From Stenotrophomonas maltophilia R551-3 (GTDB taxonomy: Bacteria > Pseudomonadota > Gammaproteobacteria > Xanthomonadales > Xanthomonadaceae): 64,000 bases of DNA. A model generated the notes under the pieces. That model saw only the letters and a program-made list of their open reading frames with translations, ran no database searches and had not been told where the DNA came from. This document shows positions 7,639-15,737 of this stretch, in pieces (positions within the stretch are counted from its first letter, which is position 1; every line of letters begins with the position of its first letter). A program made the translations under genes and the position numbers. Location of the stretch: contig NC_011071.1 of NCBI RefSeq assembly GCF_000020665.1, positions 2,656,501-2,720,500 of the forward strand. Direction: 5' to 3'.

Positions 7639-8996
7639 CAAGTGTTCTCCGGTTGTGAAAGGGTGAGCAACTGCGGCCGGCGCAGCAGCGCCATCGGCAA
7701 CAGTGTCAGTACGGCGGCCAGACCCAGCGCCGCGCCGGTGGCGCGGGCAGGCAGCCACTGCATGGCCAAGGCCAGCAGTAACGCAATGGCGGCGGTACCC
7801 AGGCAGAAACTGAGCTGGCGGTTGAGGTTCCAGAGTGCGCTGGCATCGCCCAATGCTTCGCCCTCGACCCCATGGAAGGCCAGCGTCTGCGCGGTGCTGC
7901 TGCACAGGCTGCCGCCGGCGCCCATCAAGGCAAACAGCCATGCTGCAATGGCAAAGACCGGGTGTGGCAGCAGCGCCATCAACAGCAGGCCGCCGGCTTG
8001 CAGCAGCATGCCGGCGCGCAACACCGTGGCCGGGCCGAAGCGAGCCAGCAGGCGCTTGCTGGCCGTGATCGCCATGGCCGAGGCCAGCGCCCACGGCAGC
8101 ATCAACGCGCCGATGCGCGCCGCGCTGTAACCGGCCTGGTACAACTGCAGGGTACTGACCAGCTGACTGCCGATGAACACACCGGGTACGGCCAGATAGA
8201 TCAGCATCGCCAGGCGCAGCCCGCGATGGGACAGCAGCGACCAGCGCAGCAGTGGCTGCTCCTGCTGCCGTGCATGCCGCAGGTGGGCCGCCGCCAGCAG
8301 CATTGCGATCAACAGCAGTACGGCACCGGCGGTCCGATGGCCGGGTTCGCCCACCCAGGTCAACGCCAGCAGCAGCGCGCCCAGCGCCAGCATCGCGGTG
8401 GACAGCGCATAGGCCTGCAGGCGCGGCGCACTGCGCGCGCCGTCGGCCGGCATCCACGCCAGCACCAGTCCAATCGCCACCACTGCCAGCGGCAGGCTGG
8501 CCCAGAGCACACCGCGCCAGGACAACCACTGCACCAGCAGCCCACCGAGCGCAGGCGCCAGTGCCGGCACCAGCAGCGCCACCAGCAGGATGCGGCGGGT
8601 CAGCGCGCCACGCTGGTCGGGCGTGCACTGTCGGTACGCTGCCGCCTGTGCCACCGGAATCAGCAGGCCACCAGCAAGCCCCTGAAGCAGCCGCCAACCC
8701 AGCAGCCAGCCGATACCTGGTGCCGCACCGGCCAGCACAGCGGCAACCGCGAACAGCAGCAACGCCACCAGCAGCAGGCGACGCTCACCACAGCGCGCGG
8801 CCAGCCAGGGCGCCAGCGGAATCACCACGCTCAGGCCCAGCATGTAGGCGGTGCCGACCCAGGCCAAGGTAGCGACGTCGGCATGCAGTTCCGCCGCCAA
8901 TGCCGGATAGGCCACCGTGGCGATGAACATGTTGACCAGATCCAGGGCGAACACCAGCAGGAAGATCGCCTCATGGCGCAGGCGGGGGGACGGCAT
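7638..8996 (-). CDS. MFS transporter, DHA2-like multidrug exporter
   Basis: A 452-residue integral membrane protein with a dense run of hydrophobic helices (about 13-14) and the MFS motif A between helices 2 and 3 (LAARCGERRLLLVAL, a degenerate G-x-x-x-D-R-x-G-R-R), plus motif C-like glycine-rich helix 5. This arrangement suggests a 14-helix drug/proton antiporter of the DHA2 group. It is divergent from a LysR regulator with a perfect dyad between them (9073-9091) and is coupled to the SnoaL-like gene. Substrate is unknown. Confidence 0.85.
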   Translation of the reverse strand: MPSPRLRHEAIFLLVFALDLVNMFIATVAYPALAAELHADVATLAWVGTAYMLGLSVVIPLAPWLAARCGERRLLLVALLLFAVAAVLAGAAPGIGWLLGWRLLQGLAGGLLIPVAQAAAYRQCTPDQRGALTRRILLVALLVPALAPALGGLLVQWLSWRGVLWASLPLAVVAIGLVLAWMPADGARSAPRLQAYALSTAMLALGALLLALTWVGEPGHRTAGAVLLLIAMLLAAAHLRHARQQEQPLLRWSLLSHRGLRLAMLIYLAVPGVFIGSQLVSTLQLYQAGYSAARIGALMLPWALASAMAITASKRLLARFGPATVLRAGMLLQAGGLLLMALLPHPVFAIAAWLFALMGAGGSLCSSTAQTLAFHGVEGEALGDASALWNLNRQLSFCLGTAAIALLLALAMQWLPARATGAALGLAAVLTLLPMALLRRPQLLTLSQPENT

Positions 8997-9072
8997 CGGC
9001 GGCGCTCCAGCGGGGAAGCGGCCAGCATGCCGCCCGGATCTTGTTGGAAAAACACGACGGCAGCTGCAACAC

Positions 9073-9091
9073 TGTCAAACCTGTTTTGACA
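9073..9091. promoter_or_regulatory. Dyad operator in the MFS/LysR divergent promoter
   Basis: TGTCAAA-CCTGT-TTTGACA is a perfect 7-5-7 palindrome ending 10 bp before the LysR start codon and 77 bp from the MFS start. It contains TTGACA-like hexamers on both strands. This position suits autoregulation and control of the exporter by the LysR protein, although LysR sites more often have a T-N11-A core. Confidence 0.5.
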
Positions 9092-9101
9092 ATGGATCAT
9101 C

Positions 9102-9998
9102 ATGGTCAGCCTCGATCGCTTCGATATCTTCCGCGCCGTGGTCGAGGCCGGCAGCCTGACCGCCGCCGCCGATCGCCTGGGCCTGAGCCGCGCGGTGGTC
9201 AGCTTCAACCTGAAGCGGCTGGAACAGGAGCTGGGCGTGACCCTGCTGCTGCGCAGTACCCGCCACCTGGCCCTGACCGGCGCCGGCGAGCAGTTCCTGC
9301 AGCACTGCGTGCAAGCGCTGGATGCAGCGCAGGCGGCGATCGATGCCGCCCGCCGCGACCAGCAACACCTGCAGGGCGTGCTGCGCCTGACCACCACCCC
9401 GGAGTACGCACAGCTGCGCCTGATTCCTGCGTTGGAGGCGTTCCGTGCGCGGCATCCGGCCCTGCAGCTGCACCTGTCGACGTCACCCGCGCCGGCGGAC
9501 CTGATTCCCGAACGTTTCGACCTGGCGATCCGCCTCGGCCGCCTGCCAGACTCGGGCCTGCACGCCAATGAACTGGAGCGCCACCCGCTGTGCGCGGTGG
9601 CGGCTCCGTCCCTGCTGGCACGCCTGCCCTCTGCCGATGCTGCCGACGACCCCGTGCAGCTGGGCACCCTGCCCCGCCTGGGCTACCCGCGCCTTGCCGA
9701 TGTGCCGGTGATTGCGCCTGATGGCAGCGACGCCCTGTTTGCCACCAACCCGGGCAATGCAGTGGTGCGCGTGGATGGTGCCAGCAGCCTGCGCGCCTTC
9801 GCCGTGGCCGGCGCCGGGGTCACCGTGCTGCCACGCTTGCTGATCGAGGACGACCTGGCCCAGGACCGGCTGCGCCCGGTGCTGCGCCAGCACCGGTTCC
9901 CGCAGCAGAGCGTGTACGCGGTCTACCCGCACAGCACGCAGCCCTCACCGAAGGTGCGGCAGCTGATTGATTTCCTGCGCGGGTGGTTTGTCACCTGA
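9102..9998 (+). CDS. LysR-family transcriptional regulator
   Basis: A 298-residue regulator of standard LysR length. The N-terminal winged helix-turn-helix spans about residues 1-60 (FDIFRAVVEAGSLTAAADRL, then SFNLKRLEQELG), followed by the co-inducer-binding domain with its two periplasmic-binding-like lobes. The C-terminal YAVYPHSTQPSPKVRQLIDFL is typical of the CrgA/AaeR-like subgroup that often regulates a neighbouring oxidoreductase or efflux pump. It is divergent from the MFS exporter, its likely target. A strong hairpin and T-run follow the stop codon directly. Confidence 0.88.
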   Translation: MVSLDRFDIFRAVVEAGSLTAAADRLGLSRAVVSFNLKRLEQELGVTLLLRSTRHLALTGAGEQFLQHCVQALDAAQAAIDAARRDQQHLQGVLRLTTTPEYAQLRLIPALEAFRARHPALQLHLSTSPAPADLIPERFDLAIRLGRLPDSGLHANELERHPLCAVAAPSLLARLPSADAADDPVQLGTLPRLGYPRLADVPVIAPDGSDALFATNPGNAVVRVDGASSLRAFAVAGAGVTVLPRLLIEDDLAQDRLRPVLRQHRFPQQSVYAVYPHSTQPSPKVRQLIDFLRGWFVT

Positions 9999-10063
9999 AA
10001 AGGGGACGGAGGGGATTAAGTCGTTTATGCATAAACGACTTAATCCCCTCCGTCCCTTTTTTT
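9998..10063 (+). terminator. Very long inverted repeat acting as terminator
   Basis: Arms of 32 bp (9998-10029 and 10030-10061) are complementary throughout except one G-T pair, meeting at ATGCAT, and end in a run of seven T (10057-10063). It starts inside the LysR stop codon. The stem is much longer than needed for an intrinsic terminator. The sequence GGGACGGAGGGGATTAAG in the arm looks like a dispersed repeat. Confidence 0.8.
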
Positions 10064-10087
10064 GCATGGCCCCTTGCGGGGCCATGC
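10064..10087. terminator. GC-rich hairpin downstream of the GH3 gene
   Basis: GCATGGCCCC-TTGC-GGGGCCATGC is a perfect 10-bp stem with a 4-nt loop, between the long LysR terminator and the GH3 stop codon. On the minus strand it is not followed by a U-run, so it may protect the GH3 transcript end or form a composite with the adjacent repeat. Confidence 0.5.
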
Positions 10088-10096
10088 CTTCAAGCC

Positions 10097-12892
10097 TCAG
10101 CGCAGCACCTGCTCCACCAGCTGCACGTCCACGCTCTGCAGCGGCTCGGCCGCGTTGCGCGACAGCTGCACCTGGTAGGTGCCGCCATCGATCTTCCACT
10201 GACGGGCCTGCGCATCGTAGTGGGCCAGGGTCTTCGGCTCGGCTTCGATGCGGATGCGGCGCTGTTCGCCCGGCTGCAGGGTCACCTTGTCGTAGCCGAT
10301 CAGGCGGATCGGCGTGGTGCTGCCGGCCGGCAGCTTCAGGTACAGCTGGGCCACATCGGCACCGGCGCGCTTGCCGGTGTTGCGGATGTCGACGCTGGCG
10401 ACCAGGCGCGATCCTTCCACGCTCACCTTCAGGTTTTCATAGGCGAACGTGGTGTACGACAGGCCATGGCCGAAGGCGAAGGTCGGGGTCAGGCCCTTTG
10501 CCGCCATCCACTTGTAGCCGACGTTGGCGCCTTCGATATCGAAATCGAACACATCGCCGAACGGCTTGGCCGGCTTGAAGCCGAGGCCGTCGATGTGCGG
10601 GCGCGGCAGCTGCGATTCATCCACTACCCAGGTCACCGGCAGGCGCCCGGACGGATTGACCTGGCCGGTCAGCAGTGCGGCAATGCCTTCGCCACCGCGG
10701 ATGCCCGGGTACCAGGCCTGCAGCATCGCCGGCACCTGCGCCAGCCACGGCGTGCGCACCGGGCCGTTGGTTTCCAGCACCAGCACGGTCTTCGGGTTGG
10801 CCTTGGCCACCGCCGAGATCAGTGCGTCCTGCTTGTCCGGCAGCTGCATGTCCGGCAGGTCCACCGATTCGGCGGCCCACTGGGTGGCGAACACGATGGC
10901 CACATCGGCCTGCGCGGCGGCCTTGGCCGCAGCGGCGGCATTGGTGCCGTCCACATACTCGATGGTCGCATCCGGACGCGCCGCACGCAGCGACTCCAGC
11001 GGCGAGGACGGGTGGAAGATCACCGGGCCCGGCCAGGTGGTGGGCAGCACGCCCGGCACCGCGTTGGTGCCCTTGGCGGTCACGCCCACCATCGACGAAC
11101 CACCGCCACCGATCACGCCCTTGTCGGCGTGGCCGCCGATGATGACGATGCGCTTCACGCTGTCGGCCAGCGGCAGCAGGTTGCCTTCATTGCGCAGCAG
11201 CACGCTGCCTTCTTCCACCGTGCGCTGGGCGACGGCGAAGCCAGCCTCGGCGTCCACCTTCTGGTGCTGCGGCGGGTTGTCGAAATTGCCGTGCAGGAAC
11301 ATCGTGCGCAGGATGCGCGCCACCATGTCGTTCAGGCGCACCTGCGGCACCACGCCGCCGTGCACGGCCAGGCGCAGCGGCTCATCGAAGAACACGGCCG
11401 CGTCGAACACTTCACCGGCCGACTGCTGGTCCAGGCCGGCCAGCGCCGCCTTCGAACCGCTGTGTACGCCGCCCCAGTCGGACATCACGAAACCGGGGAA
11501 CTTCCATTCCTGCTTCAGCACCTGGTTCATCAGGTAGCCGTTCTCGCAGCCGTAGGTGCCGTTGATCTTGTTGTACGAGCACATCGCCACGCCCGGTCGC
11601 CCGGCGTCCAGCGCGATCTCGAAGGCCAGCAGGTCCGACTCGTGCATGGCTTGTTCGCCGATGCGCACGTCGTGGAAGTTGCGACGGGTCTCCATGTCGT
11701 TCAGCGCGAAGTGCTTCATCGAGGAGATCACGTGCTGGCTCTGCACGCCCTGGATCACTGCGCCGACCATCGAGCCGGCCAGCAGCGGGTCTTCACCGGC
11801 ATATTCGAAATTGCGGCCGTTGCGCGGGTCACGCTGCAGGTTGACGCTGCCGGACAGCAGGATGTTGAAGCGCTGCTGCCACGCTTCGCGGCCCATGGTC
11901 GCGCCGCCGGCAAAGGCGACCGCACGGTTCCAGGTGGAGGCGGTGGACGGGCCCGACGGCATGGCCGTGGCGAAATCACCCGGGCGGATGCCACCCGGAT
12001 TGGTCACGCCGACGCCGGCATCGGCCGACTGCTGCGACGGAATGCCCAGGCGCGCGACTTCCGGCACGAAGCCGGCCGAACCCACCGCACCTTCCGGCAG
12101 CTTGCCGCCATCCTTGCCCAGCCCGAAGTAGCTGTGCAGCATCTGGAACTTCTCGTCTTCGGTCATCGCCTTCAGCAGCAGCGCAGCGCGCGCGTCGGCG
12201 GTGAGCGTGGTGTCCATCCATGGCCGTTCACCACCCTTGTCGGCGGCATAGGCCAGGGTCAGCAGGGTTGCCCGCAGGCTGCTGCCTTCTACCTTGAACG
12301 GCGCGCTGCTGGCGGCCTGGAAACCATCGCTGAAGTAGCTGGCATCGGCTTCCAGGGCAACGCGTGCCGGGTCGAAGCCGGCCGCTTTGGCCGATTCACC
12401 GGCCACCGCGCCAAGCAGCACCGCCGGCGCGCCCAGTCGCGAACGCGATACCAGGGCCGGCAGCTGCGAGGCACCGGCACCGGCGTCGGTGTAGACGGCC
12501 ACGGCATGGCGACCGTCATCCAGGCGCAGGTAGTTCAGGCCCGGCTGGTCCGGACCTGATTCGGCCGCGATCGGCAGCCGGGTCAGTACCGCCTGCCCCT
12601 GCTGGGTCTGGCCGTCATCCTTGCCGGTGGAAATGAAGCGGTACTCATAGCCCAGCCCATCGGCCAGGACCTGCAGCGGATCGACCTGGCCGATGCCACG
12701 CTGCACCTGGCGCACGCTCACCGCGTCCACCTGCAGGGTCTTCAGCTGGGCGGCCAGGGCCGGCATCGCTTCGGCGGTCGGGGCCTGTTCCAGGGTCAGC
12801 ACGGTGAACGCGGCGGGGTCGGCCCAGGCCGGGGCGGCCAGTGCGGCGGACAGGGCCAGGGACAGTGCAAGCGGCTTTGTAAACGTTTTCAT
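10097..12892 (-). CDS. Glycoside hydrolase family 3 beta-glucosidase-like, with extra N-terminal domain
   Basis: A 931-residue exported enzyme. A signal peptide ending in APAWA is followed by about 130 residues that resemble a degenerate endonuclease/exonuclease/phosphatase fold (a VDAVSVRQV strand, LGYEYRF, then QGQAVLTRLPI). The GH3 part begins near residue 200, with the catalytic nucleophile Asp in MSDWGGVHSG (about residue 471), then the alpha/beta sandwich domain and a C-terminal fibronectin-III-like domain (FAYENLKVSVEG... VAQLYLK). Such enzymes release glucose or xylose from beta-linked oligosaccharides in the periplasm. The start at 12892 begins the signal peptide; upstream ATGs give no export signal. 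A LacI-type operator overlaps the start codon. Confidence 0.88.
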   Translation of the reverse strand: MKTFTKPLALSLALSAALAAPAWADPAAFTVLTLEQAPTAEAMPALAAQLKTLQVDAVSVRQVQRGIGQVDPLQVLADGLGYEYRFISTGKDDGQTQQGQAVLTRLPIAAESGPDQPGLNYLRLDDGRHAVAVYTDAGAGASQLPALVSRSRLGAPAVLLGAVAGESAKAAGFDPARVALEADASYFSDGFQAASSAPFKVEGSSLRATLLTLAYAADKGGERPWMDTTLTADARAALLLKAMTEDEKFQMLHSYFGLGKDGGKLPEGAVGSAGFVPEVARLGIPSQQSADAGVGVTNPGGIRPGDFATAMPSGPSTASTWNRAVAFAGGATMGREAWQQRFNILLSGSVNLQRDPRNGRNFEYAGEDPLLAGSMVGAVIQGVQSQHVISSMKHFALNDMETRRNFHDVRIGEQAMHESDLLAFEIALDAGRPGVAMCSYNKINGTYGCENGYLMNQVLKQEWKFPGFVMSDWGGVHSGSKAALAGLDQQSAGEVFDAAVFFDEPLRLAVHGGVVPQVRLNDMVARILRTMFLHGNFDNPPQHQKVDAEAGFAVAQRTVEEGSVLLRNEGNLLPLADSVKRIVIIGGHADKGVIGGGGSSMVGVTAKGTNAVPGVLPTTWPGPVIFHPSSPLESLRAARPDATIEYVDGTNAAAAAKAAAQADVAIVFATQWAAESVDLPDMQLPDKQDALISAVAKANPKTVLVLETNGPVRTPWLAQVPAMLQAWYPGIRGGEGIAALLTGQVNPSGRLPVTWVVDESQLPRPHIDGLGFKPAKPFGDVFDFDIEGANVGYKWMAAKGLTPTFAFGHGLSYTTFAYENLKVSVEGSRLVASVDIRNTGKRAGADVAQLYLKLPAGSTTPIRLIGYDKVTLQPGEQRRIRIEAEPKTLAHYDAQARQWKIDGGTYQVQLSRNAAEPLQSVDVQLVEQVLR
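12878..12891. promoter_or_regulatory. LacI/GalR-family operator overlapping the GH3 start codon
   Basis: TGTAAACGTTTTCA fits the LacI/GalR-family consensus TGNAANCGNTTNCA at every fixed position. On the minus strand it covers the ATG and codons 2-5 of the GH3 gene (MKTFT). Sugar-utilisation genes of Xanthomonads are often controlled by LacI-type repressors, so this is a plausible site, but it also encodes a normal signal-peptide start and could be chance. Confidence 0.45.
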
Positions 12893-13230
12893 CGGCAGGC
12901 GTAATTCCGTTGCCAAGGCAATCGGTCCAGGGAAAGTGCCGCCGAAGGGTGCAGCGTTCATGTCGCGCAGGGGTTGCCAGGCAACGTCCCGCAGGCCGAA
13001 GGACGGGCCGGTCTGCGCCTGGGACCCTCCTCCCGGCGTGACAACCTGCCTGTCCGGGCCGCGCAGGGCGACCCAATCATGTGAAGATTGTGCGAGGGCG
13101 TTCACACCTGTCAACAGGACCTAAGTCACAGGGTGACCGCGACGGTCGGTTATCAGGCCATCACCGGCAGTCATCAGCGCGCCGCGCGGGGCTGCCGATA
13201 ATGGGTTGTCACCGGCCCTGAACCCCGCCC
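12893..13230. other. Divergent promoter region between GH3 and VOC genes
   Basis: About 338 bp without a supported gene, holding the promoters of the GH3 gene (minus) and the VOC gene (plus). I see small dyads (CCTGT-CA-ACAGG near 13107 and GTCAC-AGG-GTGAC near 13125) but no strong promoter or riboswitch pattern. Confidence 0.4.
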
Positions 13231-13665
13231 ATGAACATACATCGCGACTTCGATCACCTCTGGCGCGACCGCTGTGATACCTCCAGCCAGCGCAGTCCCC
13301 GGGTGCTGATCCGGGTGTTCGTTGCCCCGGGCGAGCTGGAGCGCAGCGTGGCCTTCTACGAACAACTGCAGGGCGTGGTGGCCGATGCGGGCTTTCCGTT
13401 TCCCGATGCCGGCCTGCGCCTGGCGATGGTCGGTGCATTCCTGCTGATCGAAGGGTGCGATGCGGCGCTGGCGCCGTTCACTTCGACCACGGGGACGCTG
13501 CTGGTCGACGACGTTCGGCCCTATCACGACAAGCTGGTGGCGGCCGGCGCCGAGATCATCTTCCCGTTGCAGGTGGTGCCCACCGGGGCGGCATTCAACG
13601 CGGTGCATCCTGATGGCACCGTGGTCGAGTACGTGCATCACCGGCCGGATCCGCAGGGGCGGTGA
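13231..13665 (+). CDS. VOC-family (glyoxalase/bleomycin resistance-like) protein
   Basis: A 144-residue protein of the vicinal oxygen chelate superfamily. After about 25 variable residues it shows one pair of beta-alpha-beta-beta-beta modules: VLIRVFVAPGELERSVAFYEQLQG and, in the second, LLVDDVRPYHDKLVAAG, then GAAFNAVHPDGTVVEYVHH, where the final Glu and His would help hold a metal. Members include glyoxalases, dioxygenases and antibiotic-binding proteins; the role here is not determinable. It is a single gene followed by REP elements. Confidence 0.8.
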   Translation: MNIHRDFDHLWRDRCDTSSQRSPRVLIRVFVAPGELERSVAFYEQLQGVVADAGFPFPDAGLRLAMVGAFLLIEGCDAALAPFTSTTGTLLVDDVRPYHDKLVAAGAEIIFPLQVVPTGAAFNAVHPDGTVVEYVHHRPDPQGR

Positions 13666-13672
13666 GGTGACG

Positions 13673-13719
13673 GCCGGGCTGTGCCCGGCACCCGCGGTAG
13701 TGCCGGCCGCTGGCCGGCA
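13673..13719. repeat. SMAG-type hairpin pair, first unit decayed
   Basis: GCCGGGC-TGT-GCCCGGC (13673-13689) lacks a proper CTAC end. It is followed by a complete unit, GTAG (13697-13700) plus TGCCGGCC-GCT-GGCCGGCA (13701-13719). Confidence 0.7.
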
Positions 13720-13752
13720 ACCTCAGAAGCAACAGCGGGCTTCCTGTGGGGT

Positions 13753-13854
13753 GGCGGGGTGGGTCCGGTTGCGGGGGACGGCGCAAGTACGTCCATGTAG
13801 CCTCGATCGCGCCATCCATGGCGCTCACGCCCCCGCAACCGGACCCACCCCGCC
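13753..13854. repeat. Long hairpin element A (25-bp perfect arms, conserved-type loop)
   Basis: Arms 13753-13777 and 13830-13854 are perfect reverse complements (GGCGGGGTGGG... paired with ...CCCACCCCGCC) around a 52-nt loop. The loop contains CGTCCATG and a small inner hairpin GCGCCAT-CC-ATGGCGC. The same loop signature (CGTCC-A/C-TG, then GCT, then CATCCATG at a hairpin apex) recurs in two elements near 59 kb, whose arms have different sequence. The left flank TTCCTGTGGG is also shared with the element at 59022. No protein is encoded. It could act as a bidirectional terminator, a structured RNA, or a non-autonomous mobile repeat. Confidence 0.7.
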
Positions 13855-13878
13855 TTGGACAATTCGCCGCAATCTGCA

Positions 13879-13968
13879 GTAGATCCACGCCATGCGTGGA
13901 TGTTCTTCGATCAATCGTCGAATCAATCGATTTCGATGGAGATTCATCCACGCATGGCGTGGATCTAC
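13879..13968. repeat. Inverted pair of SMAG-type hairpins
   Basis: GTAG plus ATCCACGC-CAT-GCGTGGAT at 13879-13901, and the exact inverse ATCCACGC-ATG-GCGTGGAT plus CTAC at 13946-13968, 44 nt apart. The second unit ends 9 bp before the start codon of the AraC gene, so the pair sits in that gene's 5' leader or promoter. Confidence 0.85.
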
Positions 13969-13977
13969 AATTCCTCC

Positions 13978-14658
13978 ATGTCCTCTCCCGCCCTGCCCTG
14001 GAATGGCACGCTGCTGCTGGATGCTCACGTGGCCGTGCTGCAGGGCCACGCCGGTGGCAGCGATACGCACGCGCACTACGCCCATCAACTGTTGCTGAGC
14101 GACGGCGCGCCCTGGCAGGTCGAGGTCGCTAGCGTACGGCAGCAGGGCCAACGGCTGTGGCTGCCGTCATTCCAGCCGCACGCAATCCTGTCGGCGCCGG
14201 AAGCGGGCTGTACGGTGTTCCTCGAGCCCGCGCATGCCGATCCCGGGCAGATCCAGCAGCACCTGCACGCGCTGCCGGGCAACGCGCTGGAGCTGCACGA
14301 CTGGTTACCACGGTTGAGCCGCCCGCAGCCGCTGGACCGCCGCGTGCAGGCGGCGCTGTCCCGTATCGCCCAGCACCTGCCCGGCCCGGTGCCGGCTGCA
14401 GATATCGCCGAGGCGGCGCATCTGTCGACCAGCCAGCTGCATCGGCGTTTCCAGTCCGATCTGGCGGTAACCCTGCGCGGCTGGGTGCTGTGGCAACGGC
14501 TGCGCCGCGCACTGATGCATCATCTGCGCGGGCACAGCCTGACCGACAGCGCGCACGCGGCCGGATTCGCTGACCTGGCCCATCTGTCACGCAGCCTGCG
14601 CCGCATGTTCGGCATCGGTGCCGCGCAGCTGCAGGGCCTGCAGCTGCACGCGGCCTGA
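13978..14658 (+). CDS. AraC-family transcriptional regulator (short)
   Basis: A 226-residue regulator. The N-terminal part looks like a cupin sensor (GGSDTHAHYAHQLLLS, with metal-type His residues), and the C-terminal about 95 residues form the double helix-turn-helix (PAADIAEAAHLSTSQLHRRF; then LTDSAHAAGFADLAHLSRSL). I start it at 13978 (MSSPALPW) because in-frame upstream Met codons translate through the SMAG repeats. No clear ribosome site is seen, since the repeat occupies the leader. It converges with the fatty acid hydroxylase gene. Target unknown. Confidence 0.75.
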   Translation: MSSPALPWNGTLLLDAHVAVLQGHAGGSDTHAHYAHQLLLSDGAPWQVEVASVRQQGQRLWLPSFQPHAILSAPEAGCTVFLEPAHADPGQIQQHLHALPGNALELHDWLPRLSRPQPLDRRVQAALSRIAQHLPGPVPAADIAEAAHLSTSQLHRRFQSDLAVTLRGWVLWQRLRRALMHHLRGHSLTDSAHAAGFADLAHLSRSLRRMFGIGAAQLQGLQLHAA

Positions 14659-14667
14659 CACGCCCCA

Positions 14668-15558
14668 TCATTCGCGCCTGCGCAGACCTTCCGGCAGCTC
14701 AGGTACCTCGCCATGCGGCAGTTCGCGGAACGGCGCCAGCAGCTGTCCGGGATAATCGCGCGGATAGTCCGGCTGGCTGCCGATGCCGAGGTCGCGTTGT
14801 TGCAGCCGATAGCCGGGCGCATCGAAGGCGGTCCCCAGCAGGTGATCCCAGACAGTCAGGAACAGGCCGAAGTTGACGTCGCCGGCGGTGCCGTAACGCA
14901 TGTGGTGGAAGCGATGCAGCGGTGCCCAGGCCATCACCCGGCCCAGCACGCCGGGGCGCATGTCCACGTTGGAATGCTGCAGCAGCAGCTGGATGGCAAT
15001 GGCGAAGGCCAGCACCGCCGCCACCGGCATCGGCAGGCCCAGCACCAGCAGCGGCAGCACGCCACCGACCGCTTCGGCCGCCTGGTGCAGCGGATGCTTC
15101 ATCAGTCCGTTGAAACCATACATGCGGGTCACGCTGTGATGCACCGCATGCAGCCGCCACAGCCAGCCGATGCGATGGCTGGCGTAGTGCACCAGGGTTA
15201 TGCCGAGATCGGCGCAGATGACGGCCAGTAGCACCTGCAGCGCGAATGGCCACTGCAGCGGCCAGGCCTGCCACGGAATGATGGCTGCCAGCAGTGGCAC
15301 CGCCGCGATCGACAGCAGGTTCAGGCTCTCGTTGACCAGCGCATGCAGGGTGTCACGCAGGCTGTCGCCGTGATCGTGGTTGAACGCGGGGTCATACGGC
15401 CAAGCACGTTCGGCAGCGAACGAGACCGCGATGGCAACCGCCAGCAAGGCCAGCAGCCATAGCGGGTCGCCGTGGAGGTGGCCGACCCAGGCGACGGCGG
15501 CGGCAACGAAACCCAGCAGGAACAACGGGGCATACAGGCGGAGCATCCAGTGCTTCAT
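14668..15558 (-). CDS. Sterol desaturase/fatty acid hydroxylase family protein
   Basis: A 296-residue membrane-bound di-iron enzyme. After an N-terminal membrane region it carries the eight-histidine signature of the family: HYASHR, LHAVHHS, and LHRFHHM with KHPLH and a further His in LLQHSN. Hydrophobic segments lie before and between these boxes. Family members hydroxylate or desaturate acyl chains, sterols, carotenoids or lipid A; the substrate here cannot be read. The start at 15558 (MKHWMLRLY) gives the usual length; the in-frame ATG at 15684 adds a basic tail. It is divergent from a LysR regulator. Confidence 0.88.
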   Translation of the reverse strand: MKHWMLRLYAPLFLLGFVAAAVAWVGHLHGDPLWLLALLAVAIAVSFAAERAWPYDPAFNHDHGDSLRDTLHALVNESLNLLSIAAVPLLAAIIPWQAWPLQWPFALQVLLAVICADLGITLVHYASHRIGWLWRLHAVHHSVTRMYGFNGLMKHPLHQAAEAVGGVLPLLVLGLPMPVAAVLAFAIAIQLLLQHSNVDMRPGVLGRVMAWAPLHRFHHMRYGTAGDVNFGLFLTVWDHLLGTAFDAPGYRLQQRDLGIGSQPDYPRDYPGQLLAPFRELPHGEVPELPEGLRRRE

Positions 15559-15737
15559 GGGCAATCCGGAAAGTAAGGGGCCTGCATGCTGGCGCCGCGT
15601 ATGGGGCGCCGGCTTGAACAAACGGCGCAACCCGTGGGTCCGCCGCTGCTGGATGCCCATCGTGGTCGGCACCGCGTTTGCCACATCAACCCACGGCGCG
15701 ACTCTACAATGGCGCCCTCTTCGCGCCCGAGACCGGC

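Noticed and set aside
9983..12559. Plus-strand open frame of about 858 codons opposite the GH3 gene
   Set aside because: Antisense of a strongly supported gene and starts inside the LysR terminator.
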